64,000 nt of DNA from Paenibacillus bouchesdurhonensis. Its GTDB lineage: Bacteria; Bacillota; Bacilli; Paenibacillales; Paenibacillaceae. Below the pieces are notes generated by a model, which ran no database searches, was not told the origin of the DNA, and saw only the letters and a program-made list of their open reading frames with translations. The position numbers and the translations under genes are program-made. The stretch's first letter is position 1; the number at the start of each line of letters is the position of its first letter. This document shows positions 55,280 to 63,446 of this stretch, piece after piece. The stretch is from assembly GCF_900155685.1 (NCBI RefSeq), contig NZ_LT732548.1, positions 3,220,887 to 3,284,886 on the forward strand, read 5' to 3'.

Positions 55280-58200
55280 TTAAGCTTGTTTCATTGCCTT
55301 ACGTCTTAAGTAGACACCGAATAGAATCATAGCCAAACCTGCAGCATAGTAAAGCAGATTTGAGCTTTCTCCTGTTTTGGGCAGCTTGCTTACGCCTAAA
55401 TCTGATTTGCTCGAACTGCCCTTCGCTCCTTGGGCCGCTCCAGTCTTGTCTTTACCATCACTGGCATTGGCATTCAAATCGTGATCCTGACTGCCCGCAC
55501 CCGAGGATGGGGAATTACCGCCGTCCGTAGATGCATTCGCATCAGAGTCGTGATCCTCTTCATTCTCCGATGGAGTTACCGTTTCTTCCGGCTCAGGATC
55601 CACAGGCTGAGTGACCGGTGGATCTACCGGTGGCGTGACCGGCGGATTTACCGGTGGTGTGACCGGTGGATCTACCGGTGGTGTGACCGGTGGGTCTACC
55701 GGTGGATTTACCGGTGGGTCTACCGGTGGTGTGACTGGCGGTTCCACCGGTGGATTTACCGGTGGGTCTACCGGTGGTGTGACTGGCGGTTCCACCTCTT
55801 TTTCGTTGACAATAACGATTCTTTTGACATTCCCATCTGTCTTAATGCTTGCATCAAGTGTCAGATTAATAATCGTATCTAGTACAATATAGCCTTCCGG
55901 TGCTTCAGTCTCTTCTAGAACATAGTCACCGTAGAGCAAATCTGTAAACAACGCTTTTCCATCAACGTCCGTCGTTTTCGTTATCGCTGGTCTCTTGCCT
56001 TTGGCATCCTGCAATACGAAAACCGCGCCTTCCAACACTTGAGACGAATCGTCCTGATCGACTTTTGTTATTTCCAGATTACCTCTGATTCCCGAGCCTG
56101 TACCCGAACCACCAGAGGTTCTGACAATAATCTCTTTATTGGAAATCATTTTATCCGTCTTGATGCCTGTTCCCTCAAAATGAACCGTATTTCCGACTGC
56201 CTCGCCATTAGCGGCATCAATCAGCGTTTCATATTTCAATATATACGCTTCGGATATCGGAGCATTAAATGATAGTTCAAAATTGCCCGAATCGTCCGGG
56301 GCAATGTCAAGCGTGTAATCGGTACCTTCCTGCAATGGTATCAGACCCGAGACATCTTGACTAACTCCACCTGAACCCACTTTCGCTTTATACAAGCGGA
56401 AGGAATCCTCGACAAGTATCAGGTTCGACGTCGGTTCATCGATTATTTTAGCATTCTCGACATAAGATTGCCCGCGGTTAATGTATATAGTCCAATTAAT
56501 CTTGTCGTCGTCCTGCTCGCCGCCTTTAGAGACAAACTCGCCGCCTTGCGGTATATTGGCATTGCCTTTCCAGGATGCCAGGGTTGTATTCCCCTCTCGA
56601 AGCAAAGCCTCATTCTCTACCGCACCTTTATCAATAATGACATTCTCCGGCAGGCGCGTCTTGAATTCAATCCAATATGGAGTGCTATCATCTACAGTAT
56701 TGAATGTTAATTGAAGTTCATTTCCGTTGGCTTCAGTTGGCGGTGTCAAAGTATATTTCGATGGATCAACCGGGTCACCCTGCGATGTTCCATTGGCTGT
56801 ACCTGTTAGGATCATTTCATGGATTTTCAAAGAACCATCGAGATACTCCTGCCCCTGCTTCAACGTATCTACAATAGCCGCATTGGTTAAAGACTTCTTA
56901 TTGTAGTTTGATTTAATTGTCCAGGTTATTTCTTTTGCAGCAGCATCATATTTCCCCGTTTTAACTCCATTGTTTCGAGTATAGCTGTCAGTCGGGAATG
57001 TGGCTTCCGCCGTAACGTCTACCGGCGTGCCATCCATTTCTTCGCCCGTTATCGTCGCACGGTTAAGGAACCTGGATACGTCGTTGTTGTCCTTCCAATC
57101 CGGATTGAAGTACGTTGCATACGTTACCGTATATGCCCCGTTGATCGGCTGTTTGAAGTCAATCGTGAACCCTTGCTTCGCATCCGGTGCAGCAAAGTCA
57201 TAATCCGCAGAAGCTGATAAGACGTTTCCATCCTTATCCTTCACGACTAAAGAGCCTTCCTTGAACTGCTGGCCGCTGTTCACAAACTCATCCGTTATGA
57301 CGACATCCTTCATCTCATAGTTGTCTTGATTGATCACGATGCTCCAAAAGGCTTCCTTGGTATTATAATCTGTACTATCGTACGACTTTTGAATCACCAG
57401 ATTTCTATGTTTCCGGGAAGCCGTTTTCGAACCGTATACAGCATCAGTGACCGTATTAAACACCGTTTCATCCATAAGGACTCTGCCGTTAGCCTTGGTA
57501 TCATATTTAATGATGTATCCAGAGTTAATCGGATAATTGAACTTTAAATCGAAACCGGTTTTTCCGTCCGCCGCTTGAGCAGGAATAACCGTATAATCAT
57601 TGCCCGCTCCTTCATTCAGAAGCGTACCTGTTTCCCGATCATGGACTTCAAGTGATCCTGCTACCAAGTGTTGAGTGTCATTAAAGCGATCTTGCAGAAC
57701 TCCCTCTTGAATGTCCTTACCTCTAAAGTTATACTCGATAACCCAGGAGATCGTCCGTGTCTTCTCATCATACTTTTCAACTTCCTTGGTTAATACTTCG
57801 GGACGCTGAATCGGCACGGTATCTGACGCGGTAGAAGTTCTACTGCCCGTCAAGTTCGCCGTGTTAGTAAAGCTTGTTTCGTCCCCGTTGCCGACATCCG
57901 TCGTATACGTTATCCGGTATGCCGAGTCAATCGGTCCGTCAAAATCAATCCTGAACCCATCCAAGGATTGTGTATCAAGCGTATAGCCTGACGTAACTAG
58001 ATCCCCAGGCTGAGTACTGCCGTCTACGTTAACATTCAGCTTATGAACCATGATCGAAGAAGCATCCAATGTAAGACCTGTAGGCGTCTCGTCCGTTATT
58101 GCAGCCTGATCCATGCGTTCCAGCAGTGTGTTCACATCAAGCACCCAGTCGATCTGCTTATCTCCTACATTTGTGCCTCTCTTATCAAGCAGCGAGCCTC

Positions 58201-58750
58201 CATCCGGCTTGAAGTGAACAATGGCTACCTGTTGTCCTCCCCGGATCGGGAACGGTATTGCCACCTCAGTGCTTCCCGTTATCGTGGTCTTGCTAAAGTT
58301 GGTGTGGAAAATGATCGTTCCGCCAACATCGGAGTACCCGCTTACATCCTCATCAAAAGTAACAACTACCTGGCCGTCCTTGGAGGCTGTAAACTTACCG
58401 ATCTCAAGACCTTCTACTTCCAGAATTCCATTGACGCTGTTATACAGCTCAAACGCCTCTGGAATTTTGAACTCAAACGTACTTCCCTCTACGTAATCAT
58501 GGCCATTTTCCAGTTCCCATTCATATTCCAGGGTCACTGGTGCTCCCATCACTATGCGATCGGCATCGGATTTATACACAGCGTCAATGACGCCTCCTGC
58601 CGCATCCTTAAGATGTACCCTGGTCAGAATGCTCTTGCTGTTGGTGCTTGCTCCCTGATTATCCGCACTTACCGGTGCCAGGCCAGCACCAATGAGGCTG
58701 TGAAGTAGAAGCATAACCGTAACAAACATAACTAATGCTTTTTTTCCCAT
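55280..58750 (-). CDS. LPKTG-anchored surface adhesin with SpaA/Cna_B-type domains
   Basis: A 1156-residue cell-wall protein. A signal peptide (about 1-30) is followed by an N-terminal adhesin-like domain (YEWELENGHDYVEGSTFEFKIP), then five to six related collagen-binding-B-like repeats of about 130 residues (each with ITWTI/WVIEYN and GAYTVTY/GYIIKYDT elements). A SpaA/prealbumin-fold domain follows, with a candidate isopeptide lysine in LEITKVD and glutamate in VLEETEAPEGY. Then a Pro-rich stalk of PPV(T/D/N) units, a Gly/Ser/Asp linker, LPKTG at about residue 1123, a membrane segment and RRKAMKQA. AGGAGACAGG precedes ATG 58750. It is the likely substrate of the adjacent sortase. Confidence 0.9.
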   Translation of the reverse strand: MGKKALVMFVTVMLLLHSLIGAGLAPVSADNQGASTNSKSILTRVHLKDAAGGVIDAVYKSDADRIVMGAPVTLEYEWELENGHDYVEGSTFEFKIPEAFELYNSVNGILEVEGLEIGKFTASKDGQVVVTFDEDVSGYSDVGGTIIFHTNFSKTTITGSTEVAIPFPIRGGQQVAIVHFKPDGGSLLDKRGTNVGDKQIDWVLDVNTLLERMDQAAITDETPTGLTLDASSIMVHKLNVNVDGSTQPGDLVTSGYTLDTQSLDGFRIDFDGPIDSAYRITYTTDVGNGDETSFTNTANLTGSRTSTASDTVPIQRPEVLTKEVEKYDEKTRTISWVIEYNFRGKDIQEGVLQDRFNDTQHLVAGSLEVHDRETGTLLNEGAGNDYTVIPAQAADGKTGFDLKFNYPINSGYIIKYDTKANGRVLMDETVFNTVTDAVYGSKTASRKHRNLVIQKSYDSTDYNTKEAFWSIVINQDNYEMKDVVITDEFVNSGQQFKEGSLVVKDKDGNVLSASADYDFAAPDAKQGFTIDFKQPINGAYTVTYATYFNPDWKDNNDVSRFLNRATITGEEMDGTPVDVTAEATFPTDSYTRNNGVKTGKYDAAAKEITWTIKSNYNKKSLTNAAIVDTLKQGQEYLDGSLKIHEMILTGTANGTSQGDPVDPSKYTLTPPTEANGNELQLTFNTVDDSTPYWIEFKTRLPENVIIDKGAVENEALLREGNTTLASWKGNANIPQGGEFVSKGGEQDDDKINWTIYINRGQSYVENAKIIDEPTSNLILVEDSFRLYKAKVGSGGVSQDVSGLIPLQEGTDYTLDIAPDDSGNFELSFNAPISEAYILKYETLIDAANGEAVGNTVHFEGTGIKTDKMISNKEIIVRTSGGSGTGSGIRGNLEITKVDQDDSSQVLEGAVFVLQDAKGKRPAITKTTDVDGKALFTDLLYGDYVLEETEAPEGYIVLDTIINLTLDASIKTDGNVKRIVIVNEKEVEPPVTPPVDPPVNPPVEPPVTPPVDPPVNPPVDPPVTPPVDPPVTPPVNPPVTPPVDPPVTQPVDPEPEETVTPSENEEDHDSDANASTDGGNSPSSGAGSQDHDLNANASDGKDKTGAAQGAKGSSSKSDLGVSKLPKTGESSNLLYYAAGLAMILFGVYLRRKAMKQA
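55611..55796 (-). repeat. 12 bp tandem repeat coding the proline-rich stalk
   Basis: About 15 copies of a 12 bp unit (plus strand ACCGGTGGNNNN forms) that encode PPV followed by T, D, N or E. They form the stalk between the SpaA domain and the wall anchor. A higher-order 24-36 bp periodicity is visible, as expected for recent slippage. Confidence 0.9.
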
Positions 58751-58901
58751 ACTTAACCTGTCTCCTATTTAGAACTTGTCTTCATTGCAAAGGATATACG
58801 TAAACATCCTCCCTTCGTCGTTTCTATAGCGGCATGCCCATCCTACAAAAACCGACTAGACAAATTCTCAACAAATAGAGGCAAAATATAAAAAACGCTT
58901 A

Positions 58902-59369
58902 CTATTGAGCCAGTTTTAACAAAATAACATCATTCTCCTGCAGTTCTTCTTCATTTAAAGTGTAGAAGGAATAGAATTTCTTTCGTTTGACGGCTGCTAC
59001 AAGCCATGTAAAGAAATCCTGGATCATATCGTCCACCCACTGACCGTCTTTTCTATATAGCATCCGAGGGTATACGATATGCTGCTTAATCGCTCCTTCC
59101 CAGCTAAATAAAAATGTATTCTCTTTGCCATGATGCAGCAATTGAAATTTAAAATTATCCTCGAGCAAATAGTTTTCATCGTTGCAGAAAAACAAAGGCC
59201 CCTTAGGTGTAGCTACGATTCCAAGCAATTGTCCTTCATGATTGATGTAATAACCTCTCCTAAACTCAGCTTGTTTCTCTCTAATAATTTCGACTTCTTT
59301 CATAGCAAGGAGATCCAAGCCTTTGCAAACAAAGGTAGAGCGATGTCTAAAGTTACGGATTAATGTCAT
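58902..59369 (-). CDS. Uncharacterised protein, 155 residues
   Basis: A soluble, mixed alpha/beta protein without signal peptide or membrane segment. It has aromatic-rich stretches (NFKFQLLHHGKENTFLFSWEG, DFFTWLVAAVKRKKFYSFYTL). No domain recognised. GGAGGAAAAG precedes the ATG at 59369 at 11 bp. It lies between the LPKTG gene and the REC-BTAD regulator, each with its own terminator or gap, and may belong to the same surface-signalling module. Confidence 0.65.
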   Translation of the reverse strand: MTLIRNFRHRSTFVCKGLDLLAMKEVEIIREKQAEFRRGYYINHEGQLLGIVATPKGPLFFCNDENYLLEDNFKFQLLHHGKENTFLFSWEGAIKQHIVYPRMLYRKDGQWVDDMIQDFFTWLVAAVKRKKFYSFYTLNEEELQENDVILLKLAQ

Positions 59370-59481
59370 AGTGCAGCTTTTCCTCCATATTCTTTTTAAC
59401 TATGTCAAAGATTCTTATATTCATCATAATTAAATGCCCTATACAATTTCTAAACAAGGTGATAAAGCCTATTTTTCCGAG

Positions 59482-59504
59482 AAAAAAAGCCGCCTTTTCG
59501 GCGA
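59482..59504 (-). terminator. Terminator of the response-regulator operon
   Basis: Stem GTCGCC/GGCGGC with GAAAA loop and seven T residues on the minus strand, 12 bp below the stop at 59516. Confidence 0.85.
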
Positions 59505-59515
59505 CTTCATCAAAA

Positions 59516-60658
59516 TTACAGCTGAACCGTATTCATTTTCCATTGATTAAACCATTCGTTAATATACGAGCTTGGCGCTTCATTCAACTCCTGCTGAAAA
59601 ATCTCTGCCAGCATTTCGTAGTGACGCTGTACCAAGTGATAATTGCCCAAGAAATCATGGATTTTCATAAGAGCTAAATGAGCTTCTTCTTCCAGTGAAT
59701 GCTGCTTGCAAATCGCCATGTAATTATTTATGGCCTGATCGTATAGTTTCTCGTTCTCGTACCATTTAGCCAAAGCAAATGAGGCTTGCAGCCAAAGCTC
59801 CTTTAGTCGTTGGCGCTCACTCTCCGCCCACCAATAATCGCATTCTTGCAAATAGTGCCCTGTATATAGTCTTAACACTTCCGAGCATGGATCAACAAGC
59901 TCTGAAGTCAGAGGTAGCATCGTTTCCAGCCTGGATTCCCATTCCTCCGCGTCCAGAATAACTTTTTGAATTTTTAATATATAACCTTCGGTCGCATTGG
60001 CTATTTGAAACCGATCACCAAACGGCTCCAATGTTTTGCGGATATGATAAACTGCGGTGTAAAGCTGGGAATACACTTTATCCATCTCATATTCAGGCCA
60101 AAGTAAATCGATCAGAGCAGACTTTCGCACCAGCTGCCCGCGATGCTGGAGTAAATACAAGAATAATTCTTGAGCCTTAGTAGTTCTCCACTGCATAATA
60201 GTAAACTGCCCGGGAGAAGTTTCAATCGTGACCTGCTTCAGGACATTCATACGGATATGATCATCCTTCGGAGCCGGTTCATGCTCGGAAACAGCTCCCA
60301 TCCGCGCATGAATGCGCTCAATCGTAATAAGTAGTCGTTCAGCAATGATCGGTTTGACGATATAGTCCAATGCGTTCAGCTCAAAGGCCTTGACCGCATG
60401 CTCATTGTAGGCAGTAACAAATACGATATGGATGTCCGGCTTCTTCTCCAATATTTGCTCAGCCAGCTCGATACCGTTAATCTCCGGCAGGCTGATATCG
60501 AGAAATATAACATCAACGTCCTGCTGCAATATTTCTTCTCTACCTATTAGAGGGTTGGTGTATTTGCCTAGCAATTCAATATGGGCTAGCTTCATCAACT
60601 GCCGTTCTAAATAATCCAGGGCTAGCCTCTCATCATCTACCAAGATTACCTTCATCAT
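59516..60658 (-). CDS. Response regulator with receiver, Trans_reg_C-like HTH and BTAD domains
   Basis: A 380-residue SARP-like regulator. Residues 1-120 form a receiver (VILVDDERLALDYL, phospho-acceptor Asp in VIFLDISLPEING, TAYNEHAVKAF, lysine in YIVKP). Residues of about 140-235 form a winged HTH (FLYLLQHRGQLVRKSALIDLLWPEYEMDKVYSQLYTAVYHIRKTLEPF). Residues 240-370 are a BTAD helical repeat domain (EWESRLE...LYTGHYLQECDYWWAESERQRLKELWLQA). GAAGGAG precedes the ATG pair at 60658. It follows the VanS-type kinase by 22 bp, but domain style matches regulators paired with DISM hybrid kinases. Confidence 0.9.
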   Translation of the reverse strand: MMKVILVDDERLALDYLERQLMKLAHIELLGKYTNPLIGREEILQQDVDVIFLDISLPEINGIELAEQILEKKPDIHIVFVTAYNEHAVKAFELNALDYIVKPIIAERLLITIERIHARMGAVSEHEPAPKDDHIRMNVLKQVTIETSPGQFTIMQWRTTKAQELFLYLLQHRGQLVRKSALIDLLWPEYEMDKVYSQLYTAVYHIRKTLEPFGDRFQIANATEGYILKIQKVILDAEEWESRLETMLPLTSELVDPCSEVLRLYTGHYLQECDYWWAESERQRLKELWLQASFALAKWYENEKLYDQAINNYMAICKQHSLEEEAHLALMKIHDFLGNYHLVQRHYEMLAEIFQQELNEAPSSYINEWFNQWKMNTVQL

Positions 60659-60680
60659 AGTTTACTCCTTCAACATCATG

Positions 60681-61790
60681 CTAAGGCTTCGATTTTCTTG
60701 ATAACTTGACTGTAAATGCCGTCCGGTCTTCATCGCTATCCGCAAAAACTTCGCCGTAATGGAGATCTACGATGTGCTTGGCGATAGCTAGGCCGATTCC
60801 AGAGCCACCCGTATTCGTAGCCCGCGACTTCTCAACACGATAAAAGCGGTCGAACAAGTGAGGCAAATCCGCTTCCGGAATAGGCTCCCCATAATTTATG
60901 ACCTCGGTGATCACATGATCTCCTTCCACGCGGCCGCGGATGTCTATATATCTCCCTGCACTGCCGTAACGGATTGCATTGGCAATCAAATTCTCATAAA
61001 CCCTTCTCAGCTTGTCCCCGTCCGCGATAACAAAGAGCTGCTGCTCCCCGAAGAAGAGGCGGCATTCCATGTTGTTCTCCTGCAGCTGCCAGCCAAAATG
61101 CGCTATAATTTGATGAAGCATTTCAACGAGATTGATTCGGCTTTTGTAGAGCTTCATCTCTTTATTTTGCAGCCTCGTGAATTCAAATAGATCCTGAAGC
61201 AACTGCTTCAAGCGCAGGGATTCTTCGTATGCCATGCCCACATAATAACGAAGCTCCACCTCATCCTTGTACCGATCCTGCTCAATTAGCCCCAAATATC
61301 CGGTAATGGATGTAAGCGGGGTACGCAGATCATGGGAGACATTCGTAATGAGCTCATTCTTCGTCTGCTCCGCTCGTCTCTCTTCTTCGATCGATGTTCT
61401 TAAGCGATCCACCATGCGGTTAATATCTGTCGCAAGCTGACCTAATTGCCCTACATTATCTACAGGTATTTTGCGAGTAGAGCCTTCCTCGATGCGGTGC
61501 ACTTCTTCAATGAGCAGGGTTAAATATTTCTGTTCATGGCGACGAATGCTGCGCCGATAGAAATAGAGCGCGAATAGCAATAGGATAGGAACTCCGGCGA
61601 TATAATAAGCATCCGGATAACCGATGTTCCGATTCACCCAGGTCAACACATATCCAAGGGTAACCCAAGGAAACAAGGCATAAAAAAGCTTCGCAAGCAG
61701 CACCAAAATGAGCAGCGCCGCAATAGACGTAATAACAGTCCATAACAGCCACGTGAGGAATCTAAGGCTAGCTTTCAATTTTGTAGCCAA
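60681..61790 (-). CDS. Sensor histidine kinase with HAMP (VanS-like)
   Basis: A 369-residue kinase. Two membrane segments (about 12-38 and 60-78) flank a very short extracytoplasmic loop, so it probably senses within the membrane. HAMP-like linker, then HisKA with the phospho-histidine in ELITNVSHDLRTPLTSITGYL, and HATPase with YENLIANAIRYG, GEPIPEADLPHLFDRFYR and GGSGIGLAIAKHIV. The start is TTG at 61790 (overlapping the regulator gene by 23 bp); a TTG at 61778 has better spacing from GGGGGG. Partner of the OmpR-type regulator directly upstream. Confidence 0.9.
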   Translation of the reverse strand: MATKLKASLRFLTWLLWTVITSIAALLILVLLAKLFYALFPWVTLGYVLTWVNRNIGYPDAYYIAGVPILLLFALYFYRRSIRRHEQKYLTLLIEEVHRIEEGSTRKIPVDNVGQLGQLATDINRMVDRLRTSIEEERRAEQTKNELITNVSHDLRTPLTSITGYLGLIEQDRYKDEVELRYYVGMAYEESLRLKQLLQDLFEFTRLQNKEMKLYKSRINLVEMLHQIIAHFGWQLQENNMECRLFFGEQQLFVIADGDKLRRVYENLIANAIRYGSAGRYIDIRGRVEGDHVITEVINYGEPIPEADLPHLFDRFYRVEKSRATNTGGSGIGLAIAKHIVDLHYGEVFADSDEDRTAFTVKLSRKSKP

Positions 61791-62463
61791 CCCCCCATAC
61801 GGTGCGAATCAATTTTTCGCCGTCCATCTCTTTCTCAAGTTTATCTCGTAATCGGCTAATATGAACGGTAACCGAATTGTTGCTCTCGAAATACTTGTCC
61901 TTCCAAATCAGCTCGAAAATTTCCTCTGACCCGAACACCCGACCGGGATGGCTTGCCAGCAGAAAGAGAATATTGAACTCGATCGGCGTCAGCTTAACAG
62001 GGCGTCCGTCTACCGTTGCGGTATGTGTCTCCTTATCGATTTGCAGTGAAGCCAAATTAATAATATGATCCTGCGGGGGCAAGGAGGGCTGCATATTATA
62101 GGACGAACGACGCAGCAACGATTTGACGCGCGCAATCAGCTCCAAGGGGTTGAATGGCTTCACCATATAGTCGTCGGCTCCGGTCATCAGCCCTGTTATT
62201 TTATCCATATCCCCATCTTTGGCACTAAGCATCAATATCGGCGTAGTACGCGTCTCTCTAATTCTCATGCAGACCGTAATTCCGTCCATACCGGGCATCA
62301 TAATGTCCAGAATGACCAGATCGATTTGATCCTGCTCCACGATTTCCAGTGCCTGCAGGCCATGATCTGCTTTGAAAACGGTATAACCTTCATTCAGTAA
62401 ATATATCTCGATTAGCTTCGCGATCTTATCATCGTCGTCTACAATTAAAATTTGTTTGCTCAT
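61768..62463 (-). CDS. OmpR/PhoB family response regulator
   Basis: About 231 residues. Receiver: ILIVDDDDKIAKLIEIYL, Asp in LVILDIMMPGMDG, and YMVKPFNPLELIARV. C-terminal winged HTH: VDGRPVKLTPIEFNILFLLASHPGRVFGSEEIFELIWKDKYFESNNSVTVHISRLRDKLEK. VanR/ResD-like. The frame starts four codons earlier at 62475; the ATG at 62463 is preferred for ribosome site spacing (AAAGGATGG). First gene of a three-gene unit with the kinase and the REC-BTAD regulator. Targets are unknown. Confidence 0.92.
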   Translation of the reverse strand: MSKQILIVDDDDKIAKLIEIYLLNEGYTVFKADHGLQALEIVEQDQIDLVILDIMMPGMDGITVCMRIRETRTTPILMLSAKDGDMDKITGLMTGADDYMVKPFNPLELIARVKSLLRRSSYNMQPSLPPQDHIINLASLQIDKETHTATVDGRPVKLTPIEFNILFLLASHPGRVFGSEEIFELIWKDKYFESNNSVTVHISRLRDKLEKEMDGEKLIRTVWGVGYKIES

Positions 62464-62592
62464 CCAATAATCCATCCTTTTAGGTGGTTTTTCAAAAATC
62501 TAAAGCAGTTCTATCATATCACGGTCTAAACACGTAGTTATGAATAAAAGGTTAATAAAAGAACGGATTAATATATTGGAAAGTTACTTAAG

Positions 62593-63306
62593 CTACAAAT
62601 TTTCCACTTCAACACTGATGACATGTTCTATTTTTCGAATAAAATGATATATCTCCGTTGTATACTCACGCTCCGAAGCGGAAATCACCATGTCGATCCG
62701 TTGTCGTCCTTCCTCTAAATCTTTAATCTTCAGACGGCGAATGCGATGACGATTCCATTTGGCCTCAGGCCCCTTCTCATCCTTCCTTTCAATAATTCGG
62801 ATAAGGTCAGTGACATTGCCGCGATCCTCCATCACGATTTTGACGGAAACGTCACGTTGATTCAATTTATATGGCCCAAGCCATTTGATCATATAAGGAA
62901 CGAAATTGACCGCTAAGATGAGCAGTATCACCGCAAGCGCCGCCTCCAGATAAAAGCCCGCCCCGATGGCAATGCCGATGCCCGAAGCCGCCCAAATCAT
63001 CGCTGCCGATGTCAGACCGGAAATCCCCTCATTGCTTCTACGCAGAATCACCCCTGCCCCAAGAAAACCAATCCCGCTGACAATTTGCGCAGCTAAACGC
63101 ATCGGGTCCATATTCGGATGATCCGGACCGGCGAATTTGGCAAATGATTGGATGGATACGATGGTCACCAAACAACTGGCGATGCAGATAACCATACTGG
63201 TCTTAATGCCTAGTGGCTTTTGTTTCAATTGACGATCAATGCCAATGAATAAGCCGAACAGCAATGCGATAATCAGCTTTAATATAATTTCCCATTCCAG
63301 TAACAT
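62593..63306 (-). CDS. MgtC/SapB family membrane protein
   Basis: A 237-residue protein with four to five membrane segments in the first 145 residues. The family motif is LLFGLFIGIDRQLKQKPLGIKTSMVICIASCLVTIV, followed by RLAAQIVSGIGFLGAGVILR and AAMIWAASGIGIAIGAGFY. The C-terminal 90 residues form a cytoplasmic ACT-like domain. MgtC-type proteins modulate Mg2+ homeostasis and ATP synthase rather than transport Mg2+ themselves. GGAGGAG precedes ATG 63306. No magnesium riboswitch could be found: the 56 bp between the start codon and the upstream hairpin are too short. Confidence 0.9.
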   Translation of the reverse strand: MLLEWEIILKLIIALLFGLFIGIDRQLKQKPLGIKTSMVICIASCLVTIVSIQSFAKFAGPDHPNMDPMRLAAQIVSGIGFLGAGVILRRSNEGISGLTSAAMIWAASGIGIAIGAGFYLEAALAVILLILAVNFVPYMIKWLGPYKLNQRDVSVKIVMEDRGNVTDLIRIIERKDEKGPEAKWNRHRIRRLKIKDLEEGRQRIDMVISASEREYTTEIYHFIRKIEHVISVEVENL

Positions 63307-63364
63307 TCATGATCTCCTCCTGCATATAGAGAGAGTATAAGTGCTTTTGCTATATTTATGCAAC

Positions 63365-63418
63365 ACAATAAGACTACCCAGCAGGTTATTATTAACCCAT
63401 TCAAGGTAGTCTTATTGT
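63365..63418 (-). terminator. Large hairpin terminator after metE
   Basis: Perfect 14 bp stem ACAATAAGACTACC / GGTAGTCTTATTGT, with a smaller GGTTATTATTAACC palindrome in its loop. It lies 28 bp below the metE stop. Confidence 0.75.
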
Positions 63419-63446
63419 TCACTTATTTATAATAAGAACCCGCGAA

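Noticed and set aside
55430-55892. Long plus-strand open frames opposite the adhesin (Gly/Thr-rich or Arg/Trp-rich repeats)
   Set aside because: They are antisense products of the 12 bp repeat that encodes the proline-rich stalk; no ribosome binding site or start context.
58043-58708. 221-codon plus-strand frame opposite the adhesin N-terminus
   Set aside because: No ribosome binding site and no recognisable domain; the minus strand encodes signal peptide and adhesin domain.
58751-58901. Possible c-di-GMP riboswitch in the adhesin leader
   Set aside because: A GGATGGGCATGCC-like stretch is present, but the conserved GEMM core and tetraloop receptor elements are not found.
61768-62463. OmpR regulator and VanS-like kinase as a vancomycin resistance system
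   Set aside because: No vanH/A/X-type ligase, dehydrogenase or dipeptidase genes are in the window; resemblance is only at family level.
63307-63364. Magnesium riboswitch before the MgtC-family gene
   Set aside because: Only 56 bp lie between the start codon and the metE terminator, too short for an M-box.
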